From contig NC_014541.1 in assembly GCF_000148645.1 (NCBI RefSeq), positions 1,426,001-1,490,000 on the forward strand: a stretch of 64,000 nucleotides of DNA, in the 5' to 3' direction. The position numbers and the translations under genes are program-made. Origin of the DNA: Ferrimonas balearica DSM 9799. Lineage in GTDB: Bacteria > Pseudomonadota > Gammaproteobacteria > Enterobacterales > Shewanellaceae. Positions within the stretch are counted from its first letter, which is position 1. Every line of letters starts with the position of its first letter. Positions 51,529 through 59,184 of this stretch are shown in pieces. The notes under the pieces were generated by a model that saw only the letters and a list, made by a program, of their open reading frames with translations, made no database searches and was not told where the DNA came from.

Positions 51529-52446
51529 ATGAAACAGTTTATTAAGTATGCATTCGCATTTGTTATAACGGTATTTGGAGGCCCCGCTCACTCTGCAGTT
51601 ACCTTTGTTCATACTGATGCGCTGGGCTCTCCAGCTGCCGTGACAAATACCAGCCGCCAGATAGTCGGGTTATCCCACTATCAGGCTTACGGAAAAGACA
51701 TGAGAGGCTCTAGCGATGACGTCGGATACACAGGTCATAAGTTTGATAAGGATCTGGCGCTTAGCTATATGCAGGCGCGATACTATGATCCCGTCATAGG
51801 TCGGTTCTACTCCAATGATCCGGTTGATGCCCTTGGCCATATCCGGCGTGGCAATCCTACGCACGGCTTTAATCGTTACACCTACGTAAATAATAGCCCT
51901 TTCAAATATGTCGATCCTGATGGGGAGTTTGGACTCCTTGGTGCGGCGATAGGTATGGGAGTTGAGATTGGCGCTCAACTTTTAAGTAATGGCGGCGATA
52001 TTAGCCAGATAGACGTTTCCGATGTTATCGTTGCAGGCGCAGTTGGCGCTGTGACTGGTGGGTTAGGAGGTCGTCTTGCAAGTAGCGCTGTAAAAGGCAC
52101 GATGACTGTAGGGGACGCAGTTGTAACAACAGCATCAATCGGTGGCACAGCAAGTGGCGTAGGTGCGATTGTTGCTGGTGAACTCAACGGAACTCCAGCA
52201 ACTGCTGGACAAGTTGGTGCTGCAGTTGTCGGAGGAACGTTAGGAGCTGGAGCCGGTGCTAAATTAGCATCTAGTTTTGCTAACACATTGAACAAGGGTT
52301 TTGGAGCATTGAATAACTCTGTGTCTTCTACGACTCGAAGTGGAATGGTAGGAGATACAGTTGAATCAGGTGCTTCCGCAATCCAAAGAAGTGGTGAAAT
52401 AGCGGCAGAAGCTGCATCAAACTTAGGTCAAAAAGAATTGCAATGA
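51529..52446 (+). CDS. Miniature secreted RHS core protein with variable C-terminus
   Basis: 305 residues. A signal peptide (ends at about AHSA) leads directly into the end of an RHS core: HTDALGSPAAVTNTS, HYQAYGKDMRG, YMQARYYDPVIGRFYSNDPVD and NRYTYVNNSPFKYVDPDG. None of the upstream RHS repeats that form the usual cocoon are present. After the DPDG boundary (about residue 133) a Gly/Ala-rich, partly hydrophobic C-terminal region follows (VIVAGAVGAVTGGLGG; AAVVGGTLGAGAGAKLA), which in full-size RHS proteins is where the toxin sits. GGGGAG precedes the ATG. A+T-rich compared with dcp. It overlaps the next gene. A toxin role is inferred, not shown. Confidence 0.8.
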   Translation: MKQFIKYAFAFVITVFGGPAHSAVTFVHTDALGSPAAVTNTSRQIVGLSHYQAYGKDMRGSSDDVGYTGHKFDKDLALSYMQARYYDPVIGRFYSNDPVDALGHIRRGNPTHGFNRYTYVNNSPFKYVDPDGEFGLLGAAIGMGVEIGAQLLSNGGDISQIDVSDVIVAGAVGAVTGGLGGRLASSAVKGTMTVGDAVVTTASIGGTASGVGAIVAGELNGTPATAGQVGAAVVGGTLGAGAGAKLASSFANTLNKGFGALNNSVSSTTRSGMVGDTVESGASAIQRSGEIAAEAASNLGQKELQ

Positions 52447-52658
52447 AATCTATAGCCACCATTAAATACGCTATATTGGTAGAGATATTCTTTAGTCTGA
52501 TTTGCGCGTTTTTAGCTGCGGTTGAATATTATATGGGCGAAGGCAACCTGACAGTTAAAGGTGTTATAGCTTGCTGGTTAGTATTTCAGGTGCTCGTGGC
52601 TATTGTTGTGTATAGGTTCTGGTCAAGATTGAGGGATGATACTTACTCAGATATCTAG
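52443..52658 (+). CDS. Small two-TM membrane protein, candidate immunity partner
   Basis: 71 residues with two transmembrane helices (IKYAILVEIFFSLICAFLAAV and GVIACWLVFQVLVAIVVY) joined by a short EYYMGEGN loop, and a charged C-terminus. It overlaps the RHS stop by 4 nt (ATGA), so it is almost certainly cotranslated. Immunity genes typically sit directly after polymorphic toxins, and a membrane protein would suit a membrane-acting effector. No family is recognised. Confidence 0.65.
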   Translation: MKSIATIKYAILVEIFFSLICAFLAAVEYYMGEGNLTVKGVIACWLVFQVLVAIVVYRFWSRLRDDTYSDI

Positions 52659-52695
52659 ACATATCATCTTATTAGTAGAATAGGCCAATAACTTA

Positions 52696-52730
52696 CTGGC
52701 CAGCTTTCCCGAAAAGTTGGCCAGTTTCTT
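52696..52730 (+). terminator. Candidate terminator of the RHS/two-TM operon
   Basis: CTGGCCA/TGGCCAG stem extended by CTTT/AAAG around a small loop, followed by TTTCTT, 37 nt after the two-TM gene. Confidence 0.65.
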
Positions 52731-53060
52731 GGGGGGCAGGTCAGAACGGAGAAGTGGTCGAGTTGGGAAGGAATATCCATAGGCTTACACAAATGGAGGC
52801 GCTGAACACTGGCGGGTCTGGTGAGCCGAGATTTTTGTTGGCCCCGTCCTAACCAGCGGCCTTTTATGAGGTAAGAGTCAGAATCTCTGCTTGCAGAGCT
52901 TGCCCCTTTTTCACTCATCTACACCAGAGAATATAGGGAAGGTTAGAAGGTCACTTTCTAGCCTTTGTAGTTACTTTCCAGAGCGTTGGAACATGTGGGG
53001 TTGGCTTTTCGACACTATCACTTGAAGGTATCAAACTATATTGTCAGCGGACATTGGTCG
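52731..53060. other. Gene-free spacer in the insert
   Basis: About 330 bp between the RHS operon and the RAYT element. Short possible ORFs have neither ribosome sites nor recognisable products. Probably remnant DNA of earlier RHS-associated sequence. Confidence 0.4.
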
Positions 53061-53104
53061 TTAAATCAGAGGATAATAGGACATCCACTTTTAATCTGAT
53101 TTAA
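53061..53104. repeat. Inverted repeat enclosing an inverted copy of the RAYT motif
   Basis: TTAAATCAGA at 53061-53070 and TCTGATTTAA at 53095-53104 enclose AGGACATCCACTTTTA (53078-53093), the reverse complement (one mismatch) of the TAAAAGTGGGTGTCC motif found at 51457, 51478 and 54357. This probably marks the left end of the RAYT element. Confidence 0.65.
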
Positions 53105-53180
53105 CTCGAAGTTATGCCAATTCAGGTCAGGACGCGGGTAGGTTGTTGTTTAGTGACCAACCCTGAGCCTGGAGTGTCCG

Positions 53181-54167
53181 ATGCCCCAGCCCCGTCGAAA
53201 CCAAGTCAGCTTGCAGGACACCTGCTATTACCACTGCGTCAGCCGCTGTGTGCGCCGAAGCTTTCTGTGTGGCCAGGACCCTTATACCGGCAAGAGCTAT
53301 GAACACCGCCGGGGATGGGTAGAGAAGCGACTGCTTAGGCTGACGGATATCTTCGCCATCAGCGTGTGTGCCTTTGCCGTGATGAGCAACCACACCCACG
53401 TGGTGTTATGCGTGGAGAGTCAGAAAGCGGATGATTGGGATACTCACACCATACTGGAACGCTGGCACACGCTCTATAACGGTACACCGCTTACGCAAAG
53501 GTATTGTCAGCCTGAAGAGTACGACCTTATGCCAAAGGCAGAGCGACTTAGGGTTGAACTGCTGGCAGAAACCTACCGGCAGCGCCTGATGGACATCAGT
53601 TGGTTTATGCGGGCGCTGAACGAACCCATCGCCCGGATGGCGAATCGAGAAGATGGTTGCACAGGTCGTTTCTGGGAGGGGCGATTTAAATCTCAGGCTC
53701 TGCTGGATGAACAAGCCTTGCTCTCTTGTATGGCGTATGTCGACCTCAACCCCATTCGGGCTAATATCGCCCGCACACCAGAAACCTCAGACCACACCAG
53801 TATTCAGTTGCGTATCAAAGCGGCGCTTAACGGCCAGCAGCCACAACCACTAAAGCGCTTTCGCACCAACAAAGATGAAGACAACGGCGATACGCTGCCC
53901 TGCCATCTGAATGACTACCTGGAGGTGGTGGAGTTTACCGGACGTGCTCAACGGCTCGATAAACCCGGGCACATAGTCGAAACCACACTCGACTTAACCA
54001 CCCGTCTGAGTATTTCTCTTAGTAACTGGCTCACCCTGACTCAGGGCTTTGAGTACCAGTTCGGCTGTCGTGTTGGCACCTTAACCAGCTTGCGGCGATA
54101 CCGGGACCAGCACGAATCCATTCGAATACGCGGCTCGGGCAACGCCCGCCGCCTATTTGCCGCATAG
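53181..54167 (+). CDS. RAYT-type Y1 (HUH) transposase
   Basis: 328 residues; GGAG lies 8 nt before the ATG. The Y1_Tnp fold is shown by an N-terminal YYHCVSRCVRRSFLCG, the HUH pair in SNHTHVVLCVE, GRFWEGRFKSQALLDEQALL and YVDLNPIRANIA, the usual region of the catalytic Tyr. REP-associated tyrosine transposases act on single-stranded hairpins, nicking REP-type sequences; most are single-copy and domesticated. The C-terminal ~120 residues are an extension beyond the core seen in the larger Shewanella/Vibrio-type members. It is bounded by inverted copies of the AAAAGTGGGTGTCC motif at 53079 and 54357. Confidence 0.88.
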   Translation: MPQPRRNQVSLQDTCYYHCVSRCVRRSFLCGQDPYTGKSYEHRRGWVEKRLLRLTDIFAISVCAFAVMSNHTHVVLCVESQKADDWDTHTILERWHTLYNGTPLTQRYCQPEEYDLMPKAERLRVELLAETYRQRLMDISWFMRALNEPIARMANREDGCTGRFWEGRFKSQALLDEQALLSCMAYVDLNPIRANIARTPETSDHTSIQLRIKAALNGQQPQPLKRFRTNKDEDNGDTLPCHLNDYLEVVEFTGRAQRLDKPGHIVETTLDLTTRLSISLSNWLTLTQGFEYQFGCRVGTLTSLRRYRDQHESIRIRGSGNARRLFAA

Positions 54168-54314
54168 AGATATCGATTCACTCCAGCCTTTATCACAATG
54201 CACTCTGGTGTAGGTGGAGGCCTGTCCATTGAGCGAGAGATATGAGGCGTCAGGGGCTGGGCGGCACCTGAAGTCGGCGTTTTGGCTGAGCTTTTGGTTA
54301 TAAGGGCACTCCCG
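54168..54314. other. Short spacer after RAYT
   Basis: Nothing coding is visible. It leads into the right direct repeat. Confidence 0.4.
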
Positions 54315-54379
54315 GATAAGGCTTTTTGAAAGATAGGAGTGCCGAAGCGGGGCCTTTAAAAGTGGGTGTCCAGATAACC
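54315..54379 (+). repeat. Right copy of the 65-bp direct repeat bounding the insert
   Basis: Same sequence as 51406-51471 apart from a few changes. It ends in AAAAGTGGGTGTCCAGATAA and is followed within 3 bp by the duplicated terminator. Confidence 0.85.
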
Positions 54380-54382
54380 TAC

Positions 54383-54410
54383 TAAGCCGACCTCCGGGTC
54401 GGCTTTTTTA
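54383..54410 (+). terminator. Duplicate-type terminator beyond the insert
   Basis: AAGCCGACC-TCCG-GGTCGGCTT plus T run, then TTATCTCAGTGGGG as after the dcp terminator (TATCTCAGTAGGG). It looks like a second copy of the dcp downstream region. Confidence 0.88.
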
Positions 54411-54486
54411 TCCCAGTGTGGGGTTATCTCAGTGGGGCGGGGGAACTACACTGATTTTGTGGATAAATGAGAAGCGGGAGAGACCG

Positions 54487-54960
54487 ATGAAACGAGGGAT
54501 TGTGGGATTGCTGGGAATGATGCTGCTGTTGGGCGCACCGGGTGTCTGGGCGGATCCGCCGGAGCACGCCAAAGCCAAGCAGGCTGAGAACGCCGAACGC
54601 CAGGCCGAGCGTGCCGCACAGCGGGATGCCCGAAAAGCCGAGGAGGAGTGGCAGCGTGAACGTCGCAAGGCCCGCGAAGAGGCGGAGCGTGAGCGGCGCA
54701 AAGCGCAAAAAGAGCGTGAGCGGGAGGTTGAAGCCCGGGACCGTGAAGCCAAACAGGAAGCCGAGGAACGCCGTCGTGACGCGGAGCATCGCCGGGAGGA
54801 AGCGGTGAAGGAAGCGGAAGCGCGGGATCGGGAAGCCGAACGGGAAGCCGCAGAGGCACGACGTGATGCTGAGGAGCGTCGCCGCGAAGCGCAGAAAGAG
54901 GCAGAAGCGCGCGCCGAGCAGGCGCGCAAACAGGCCAAAGAGGTGGAACCGCCGCGATAG
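54487..54960 (+). CDS. Secreted Arg/Glu/Ala-rich helical (coiled-coil/SAH) protein
   Basis: 157 residues from ATG at 54487. A signal peptide ends at about VWA. The rest is almost entirely charged: repeated EAR/RRDAEERRREA-type blocks of seven to eleven residues with no Cys, few hydrophobics and no Pro until the last residues. This predicts a single long alpha helix or coiled coil in the periplasm. No family or partner is recognised. A longer frame from 54418 overlaps the repeat region and is not used. Confidence 0.7.
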   Translation: MKRGIVGLLGMMLLLGAPGVWADPPEHAKAKQAENAERQAERAAQRDARKAEEEWQRERRKAREEAERERRKAQKEREREVEARDREAKQEAEERRRDAEHRREEAVKEAEARDREAEREAAEARRDAEERRREAQKEAEARAEQARKQAKEVEPPR

Positions 54961-54970
54961 CGGTGAGCGG

Positions 54971-55402
54971 TCAGGCCAGCAGGGCCAGGCTGAGCGCGTA
55001 ACCGGTCAGGCCAAACAGCGGCAGGGTGCCGAGGGCAAACACTGCAAATCGCCACTCGATGCGGTTAACCAGCGCCTGTATCAGGCTGTGGAGGATCCGC
55101 AGCCCCACATAGCTCCAGGCCATCGCCAGGGCGAAGGGGGGGCTGGCATCCAGTTGCACCAGCGCCAGTATCAACGCATAGAACAGCACCGGCTGCTCCA
55201 TCAGGTGGTTGTAGTTGTCGGCTTTCCAGCGCACCCGGGGGGGCAGGGTGGCCATCTGCTCCCCGGAGGGAGCGTTGGGGTCGAGCTTCATCCCCGACTG
55301 GATGATGGCGGGCAGACGGGTGGCGTACATCCACAGCCACATCACCAGAGACCACGCCACCAGCGTGAGCAGGGGCAGCAGCAAGGCAGAGTGTTGGGTC
55401 AT
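54971..55402 (-). CDS. MAPEG-family membrane protein
   Basis: 143 residues from the second of two adjacent ATGs (55402; AAGGAG 7 nt upstream; 55405 also possible). Four transmembrane helices with the MAPEG patterns RVRWKADNYNHLMEQPVLFYALI and AWSYVGLRILHSLIQ. The eukaryotic members handle eicosanoids and glutathione; bacterial ones are mostly uncharacterised. Confidence 0.87.
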   Translation of the reverse strand: MTQHSALLLPLLTLVAWSLVMWLWMYATRLPAIIQSGMKLDPNAPSGEQMATLPPRVRWKADNYNHLMEQPVLFYALILALVQLDASPPFALAMAWSYVGLRILHSLIQALVNRIEWRFAVFALGTLPLFGLTGYALSLALLA

Positions 55403-55476
55403 CATCGGACTCCTTTCCGGACAGTGAACCCAACATAACGGTTTATCCCGCCGCTGAACACCACTCAAATTGCATT

Positions 55477-55502
55477 AAAAAAGCCGGCAACTGCCGGCTT
55501 TT
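55477..55502 (-). terminator. Intrinsic terminator of guaD
   Basis: AAAAGCCGGCA-GTT-GCCGGCTTTTTT on the minus strand, right after the guaD stop. Confidence 0.92.
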
Positions 55503-55505
55503 CCA

Positions 55506-56876
55506 TTATTTGTTGATCACCTGTCGGCCCTGCACCCAGACGGTGCGGATATTGGCGCGACGGGTGAGGCAGATCAGCTTCTCCAGCAAATCTCTCGGGC
55601 TGTCCATGCCTTCCGGCAGGTACAGATCGCTGTCCGGGGCGTTGGCGTCCACCACCAGCGCATCAAAGGCGTACCCCGGTGCGAACAGGCCGACCCTGGC
55701 ATCAATCGCCAGACCGCCGCCAACGGTGGCCATCCAGTAGGCTTCGAGGAAGCTGACCCGGCTGCCCGCTTCGCCACGCTCACCGGCGGGGCGGTGAGTG
55801 TCGGTGCCATCTTCCCGTACCCGGGAGTGGTTTACCGCGTCCAGGCAGGTGTGAAAAACGGACGGAATCGGCGCGCCGGCCAGGTCGGTGCCCAGGCCAA
55901 CCTGCAGGTCGCGGTCCAGCACTTCGCGGGTCTTCATCGCCGCATTGGCGAAGTACATGTTGGACAGCGGGCAGTGGGCAATCGCCGCGTTGGCGTCACG
56001 GATGGCGGCCATATCCTCATCGGTCAGGAAGATGGAGTGGGCCAGGATGGTGCGGGAGGTGAGCAGGCCCATATCGCGGTAGATGGCGACGTCGGTCTGG
56101 CCATAGTGCTCCTGACTGTAGTCCCGGGCCCAGTCGCTTTCACTGCAGTGGGTCTGAACGTGGCAGTGATAACGCTGGGCCAGTTTACCCAGCCCTTTTA
56201 GCATGTCGGCGGTGCAGCTGGGCACAAAACGCGGGGTGATCACCGGGTTGACCAGCCCCTGCTCGTTGCCCGGCAGGGCGCGCACCTGCTGAATAAAGGC
56301 TTCGGTGTCGGCCAGGCCCTGTTCGGTGGTCTCGATGTAGTAGGGCGGACACTGGCTCGGGTCGTCCATGTTCACCTTGCCGACATAACCGCGCTGGCCC
56401 TGCTCAAGGCAGATCTCCGCCAGCGCCACGGACGCCGGGTTGTGGACGGTGGCGAAGTAGACGGCACTGGTGGTGCCGTTGGCCAGCAACGCGTTGACCA
56501 GGTGCGGGTAGACGCTGCGGGCGAAGCTTTCGTCTTCGAAGCGGGCTTCCAGCGGGAAGGTGTAATCCTGCAGCCAGTCGTACAGCGGCAGATCCAGCCC
56601 TTTGCCGGCCTGGGGCCACTGCGGGGCGTGGACATGGAGGTCAACCATACCCGGCATCAGGTATTGGCCGGGAGCCAGCTGAGTCAGTTTGCCCGCGGCC
56701 GCCAGGGTGTCGCTCAGGGCGGCAAACTCCGGGTCAGCCTGAGTCAGTACCGATTCAATTTGGCCATCGGCACCCACCAGCACGAGGGCATCTTCGTGGT
56801 GTTCAAAGTCGCCCTTAACCGGGCAGTGAAACAGGGCGCCGCGAACGGCGAGAGTGAGGGAGTCGATCTGTTGCAT
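55506..56876 (-). CDS. guaD: Guanine deaminase
   Basis: 456 residues from ATG at 56876; a longer upstream frame to 57065 is not family-like. Amidohydrolase metal ligands and motifs: MVDLHVHAPQ, PRFVPSC, HVQTHCSES, RTILAHSIFL and GLGTDLAG. It converts guanine to xanthine and ammonia in purine catabolism. The ribosome site is weak. Transcribed leftward and divergent from the BCCT carrier, so the two could share a control region, although no purine-repressor-like box was recognised. Confidence 0.94.
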   Translation of the reverse strand: MQQIDSLTLAVRGALFHCPVKGDFEHHEDALVLVGADGQIESVLTQADPEFAALSDTLAAAGKLTQLAPGQYLMPGMVDLHVHAPQWPQAGKGLDLPLYDWLQDYTFPLEARFEDESFARSVYPHLVNALLANGTTSAVYFATVHNPASVALAEICLEQGQRGYVGKVNMDDPSQCPPYYIETTEQGLADTEAFIQQVRALPGNEQGLVNPVITPRFVPSCTADMLKGLGKLAQRYHCHVQTHCSESDWARDYSQEHYGQTDVAIYRDMGLLTSRTILAHSIFLTDEDMAAIRDANAAIAHCPLSNMYFANAAMKTREVLDRDLQVGLGTDLAGAPIPSVFHTCLDAVNHSRVREDGTDTHRPAGERGEAGSRVSFLEAYWMATVGGGLAIDARVGLFAPGYAFDALVVDANAPDSDLYLPEGMDSPRDLLEKLICLTRRANIRTVWVQGRQVINK

Positions 56877-57210
56877 CTTGTTGTTGGTGTCCTGCAGCAA
56901 TCGCGCGCCAGTGGCGCGGTAGGGTCGGGCGCGAGGATACCAGCGCTGCTTCTCTGTCGGTCTGTGCAAAACCGGATTTGTGAGCCGGGTGGCATCACCG
57001 TGAATCAACATCGTGACCCAGCACGCTTTGTCTCTCCTGTCATCCCCGTCCTGATCGTTATACAAGCAGTTGAAACGCAGAAATTTTCTGACCTACTGCA
57101 AATTTTTCTTGGTTTGTGGCCTTGGGTCACAGGGCGATAATGCCTTTGAAGTATCAAGCCGTTAACGATCGGGCCGCAGGGGCCAGGCGATCGAATTTGG
57201 AACGAAAAAT
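56877..57210. other. Divergent control region between guaD and the BCCT gene
   Basis: A 334-bp gap with no gene. No convincing promoter or operator could be pinned down by eye. Confidence 0.35.
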
Positions 57211-59124
57211 ATGAACAGGGAATCTTTTGCGCTAATCGATAAACCGACGTTTTTTGGCGCGTTGGGCTTGCTGCTGATGGTAGTAATCCCGCTGGCCATT
57301 TGGCCGGATGCCGGGGCCGAACTGGTGGCCCGGGCCAAGGAGTTGATGACCACCAACCTGGGTGCCATCTACCTGATTATGGGGTTGGGTTCGCTGTTCT
57401 TTATGATCTACATCATCTTCAGCGAGATGGGGCAGATCAAACTGGGTGAAGCCGACGAGGAGCCGGAGTTCGGCACCGCATCCTGGGCGGCGATGCTGTT
57501 CTGTGGCGGTATCGGGGCGTCCATCCTCTACTGGGGGTGCATCGAGTGGGCCTACTACTACCAGAGCCCGCCGTTCCAGCTGGAGCCGGGCAGTGAGGAG
57601 GCGATCCGCTGGGCCGCCACTTACGGCATCTTCCATTGGGGCTTTATCGCCTGGGCCATCTACCTGGTGCCGGCGCTGCCCATCGCTTACTTCTTCTACG
57701 TGCGTAAACAGCCGGTGCTGAAAGTCTCTGCCGCTTTGATGCCGGTGATCGGTGAAAAGCGCAGCCAGGGCTGGCTGGGCAAGCTGGTGGACGTACTGTT
57801 TATCTTCGGTTTGTTGGGCGGTGGTGCCACTACCCTGGGTCTGGCTTCGCCGCTGATCAGCGAAGGTCTGAACCAGCTGGTGGGCCTGCCGCAGAACATC
57901 ATGACTCAGATTGGTGTGCTGCTGGTGTGTACCCTGATCTTCGGTTACAGCGCTTACGCCGGACTGGAGAAGGGCATCAAGATGCTCTCCAACTTCAACT
58001 TCTGGGGTGCCATCGGCCTGCTGGCTTTTGTGTTTGTGGCTGGCCCCACCGTGTTTATGCTGGAAACCGGCCTGGACGCGTTTGGCCGCATGCTGTCTAA
58101 CTTCTTCGTGATGGCCACCTGGGCGGAACCGTTTGGCGGTACCGGCTCGTTCCGTGACACCCACTTCCCGCAGGACTGGACCGTGTTCTACTGGGCCTGG
58201 TGGCTGGTGTTTGCCCCCAGCATGGGCCTGTTTGTGGCGCGCATCTCCCGTGGCCGTACCATCAAGCAGATGGTGGCCGGGGCGATGTTCTTCGGCTCCA
58301 TGGGCTGCTTCCTGTTCTTTATGATCCTCGGCAACTACGGCCTGTCGCTGCAGCTGAGCGGGGAGCTGGATGTGGTGGCCAAACTCAATGCCGATGGAGC
58401 AACCGCTGCCATCTTCGCCATCCTGAACACCCTGCCGATGCCTACTCTGGTGGTGGCACTGTTCACCTTGCTGGCGTTGGTGTTTACCGCCACCACCTTC
58501 GACTCCATCTCCTACATCCTGGCGTCCGTGGTGCAGAACAACGTGACCGACGAACCGATGCGTTGGAACCGTTTGTTCTGGGCGTTTGCGCTCTCCTTTA
58601 TGCCGACCGTGCTGATGGTGCTGGGGGGACTGGCCACGCTGCAAACCGCCGCCATTGTGGCGGGCGCACCGCTGCTGATCATTGCCTTTATGCTGGGCCT
58701 GTCCGGGCTGCGTGCTGCTCAACTGGACCTCAAGCACCAGGAGGATTACGAAGATCCGGTGATCACCATTGGTGACCTGCCGGAGGTGGATCCGTGGTCC
58801 GAAGAAGGCAAAGCGATGACCCGTTTTGAGGGGCTGAAGCAAAGTGCCATTGAAGCGGCTCAGCAGGAGCGTGAAGCTCGTGATGCCATCCTGACCCTGA
58901 AGGCCGAGATGCGCATGGCCAGCGAGCGTGACCCCCGCTGTAAGCGCACCCTGAAAGCGGAACTGGCGCGCCTGCAATCCAGCCTGGCCCTGGCCACCGC
59001 CAACAAGCTGGAAGCGACCGAAGCCGCGCAGGCGGCCCGGGGCGAATTTAACGCCATCGTCTCCGCTAAGCGTGAAGCGGAGGAGATCGCCCTGGCGGAA
59101 GCCCCACCAGCGCCGGCGCAGTAA
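57211..59124 (+). CDS. BCCT-family carrier with C-terminal coiled-coil tail
   Basis: 637 residues. Twelve transmembrane helices over about residues 15-500, with BCCT signatures GGIGASILYWGCIEWAYYY, YGIFHWGFIAWAIYLV and the Trp-rich WTVFYWAWWLVFAPSMGLFVARISRGRT. BCCT carriers import betaine, choline or carnitine with Na+ or H+, or exchange them; the substrate is not fixed by sequence here. After the core, residues about 535-630 form a charged Ala/Glu/Arg coiled coil, longer than in most BCCT proteins. In BetP the C-terminal helix senses osmotic stress, so a regulatory role is possible. Confidence 0.92.
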   Translation: MNRESFALIDKPTFFGALGLLLMVVIPLAIWPDAGAELVARAKELMTTNLGAIYLIMGLGSLFFMIYIIFSEMGQIKLGEADEEPEFGTASWAAMLFCGGIGASILYWGCIEWAYYYQSPPFQLEPGSEEAIRWAATYGIFHWGFIAWAIYLVPALPIAYFFYVRKQPVLKVSAALMPVIGEKRSQGWLGKLVDVLFIFGLLGGGATTLGLASPLISEGLNQLVGLPQNIMTQIGVLLVCTLIFGYSAYAGLEKGIKMLSNFNFWGAIGLLAFVFVAGPTVFMLETGLDAFGRMLSNFFVMATWAEPFGGTGSFRDTHFPQDWTVFYWAWWLVFAPSMGLFVARISRGRTIKQMVAGAMFFGSMGCFLFFMILGNYGLSLQLSGELDVVAKLNADGATAAIFAILNTLPMPTLVVALFTLLALVFTATTFDSISYILASVVQNNVTDEPMRWNRLFWAFALSFMPTVLMVLGGLATLQTAAIVAGAPLLIIAFMLGLSGLRAAQLDLKHQEDYEDPVITIGDLPEVDPWSEEGKAMTRFEGLKQSAIEAAQQEREARDAILTLKAEMRMASERDPRCKRTLKAELARLQSSLALATANKLEATEAAQAARGEFNAIVSAKREAEEIALAEAPPAPAQ

Positions 59125-59138
59125 GTGTATTGAACCGC

Positions 59139-59169
59139 AAAAAAGGCGACCTTCGGGTCGCCTTTTTTT
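59139..59169 (+). terminator. Intrinsic terminator, probably bidirectional
   Basis: AAAAAGGCGACC-TTCG-GGTCGCCTTTTTTT between the convergent BCCT and uvrB genes, with A and T runs on both sides. Confidence 0.93.
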
Positions 59170-59184
59170 GGTGGATTCACCAGC

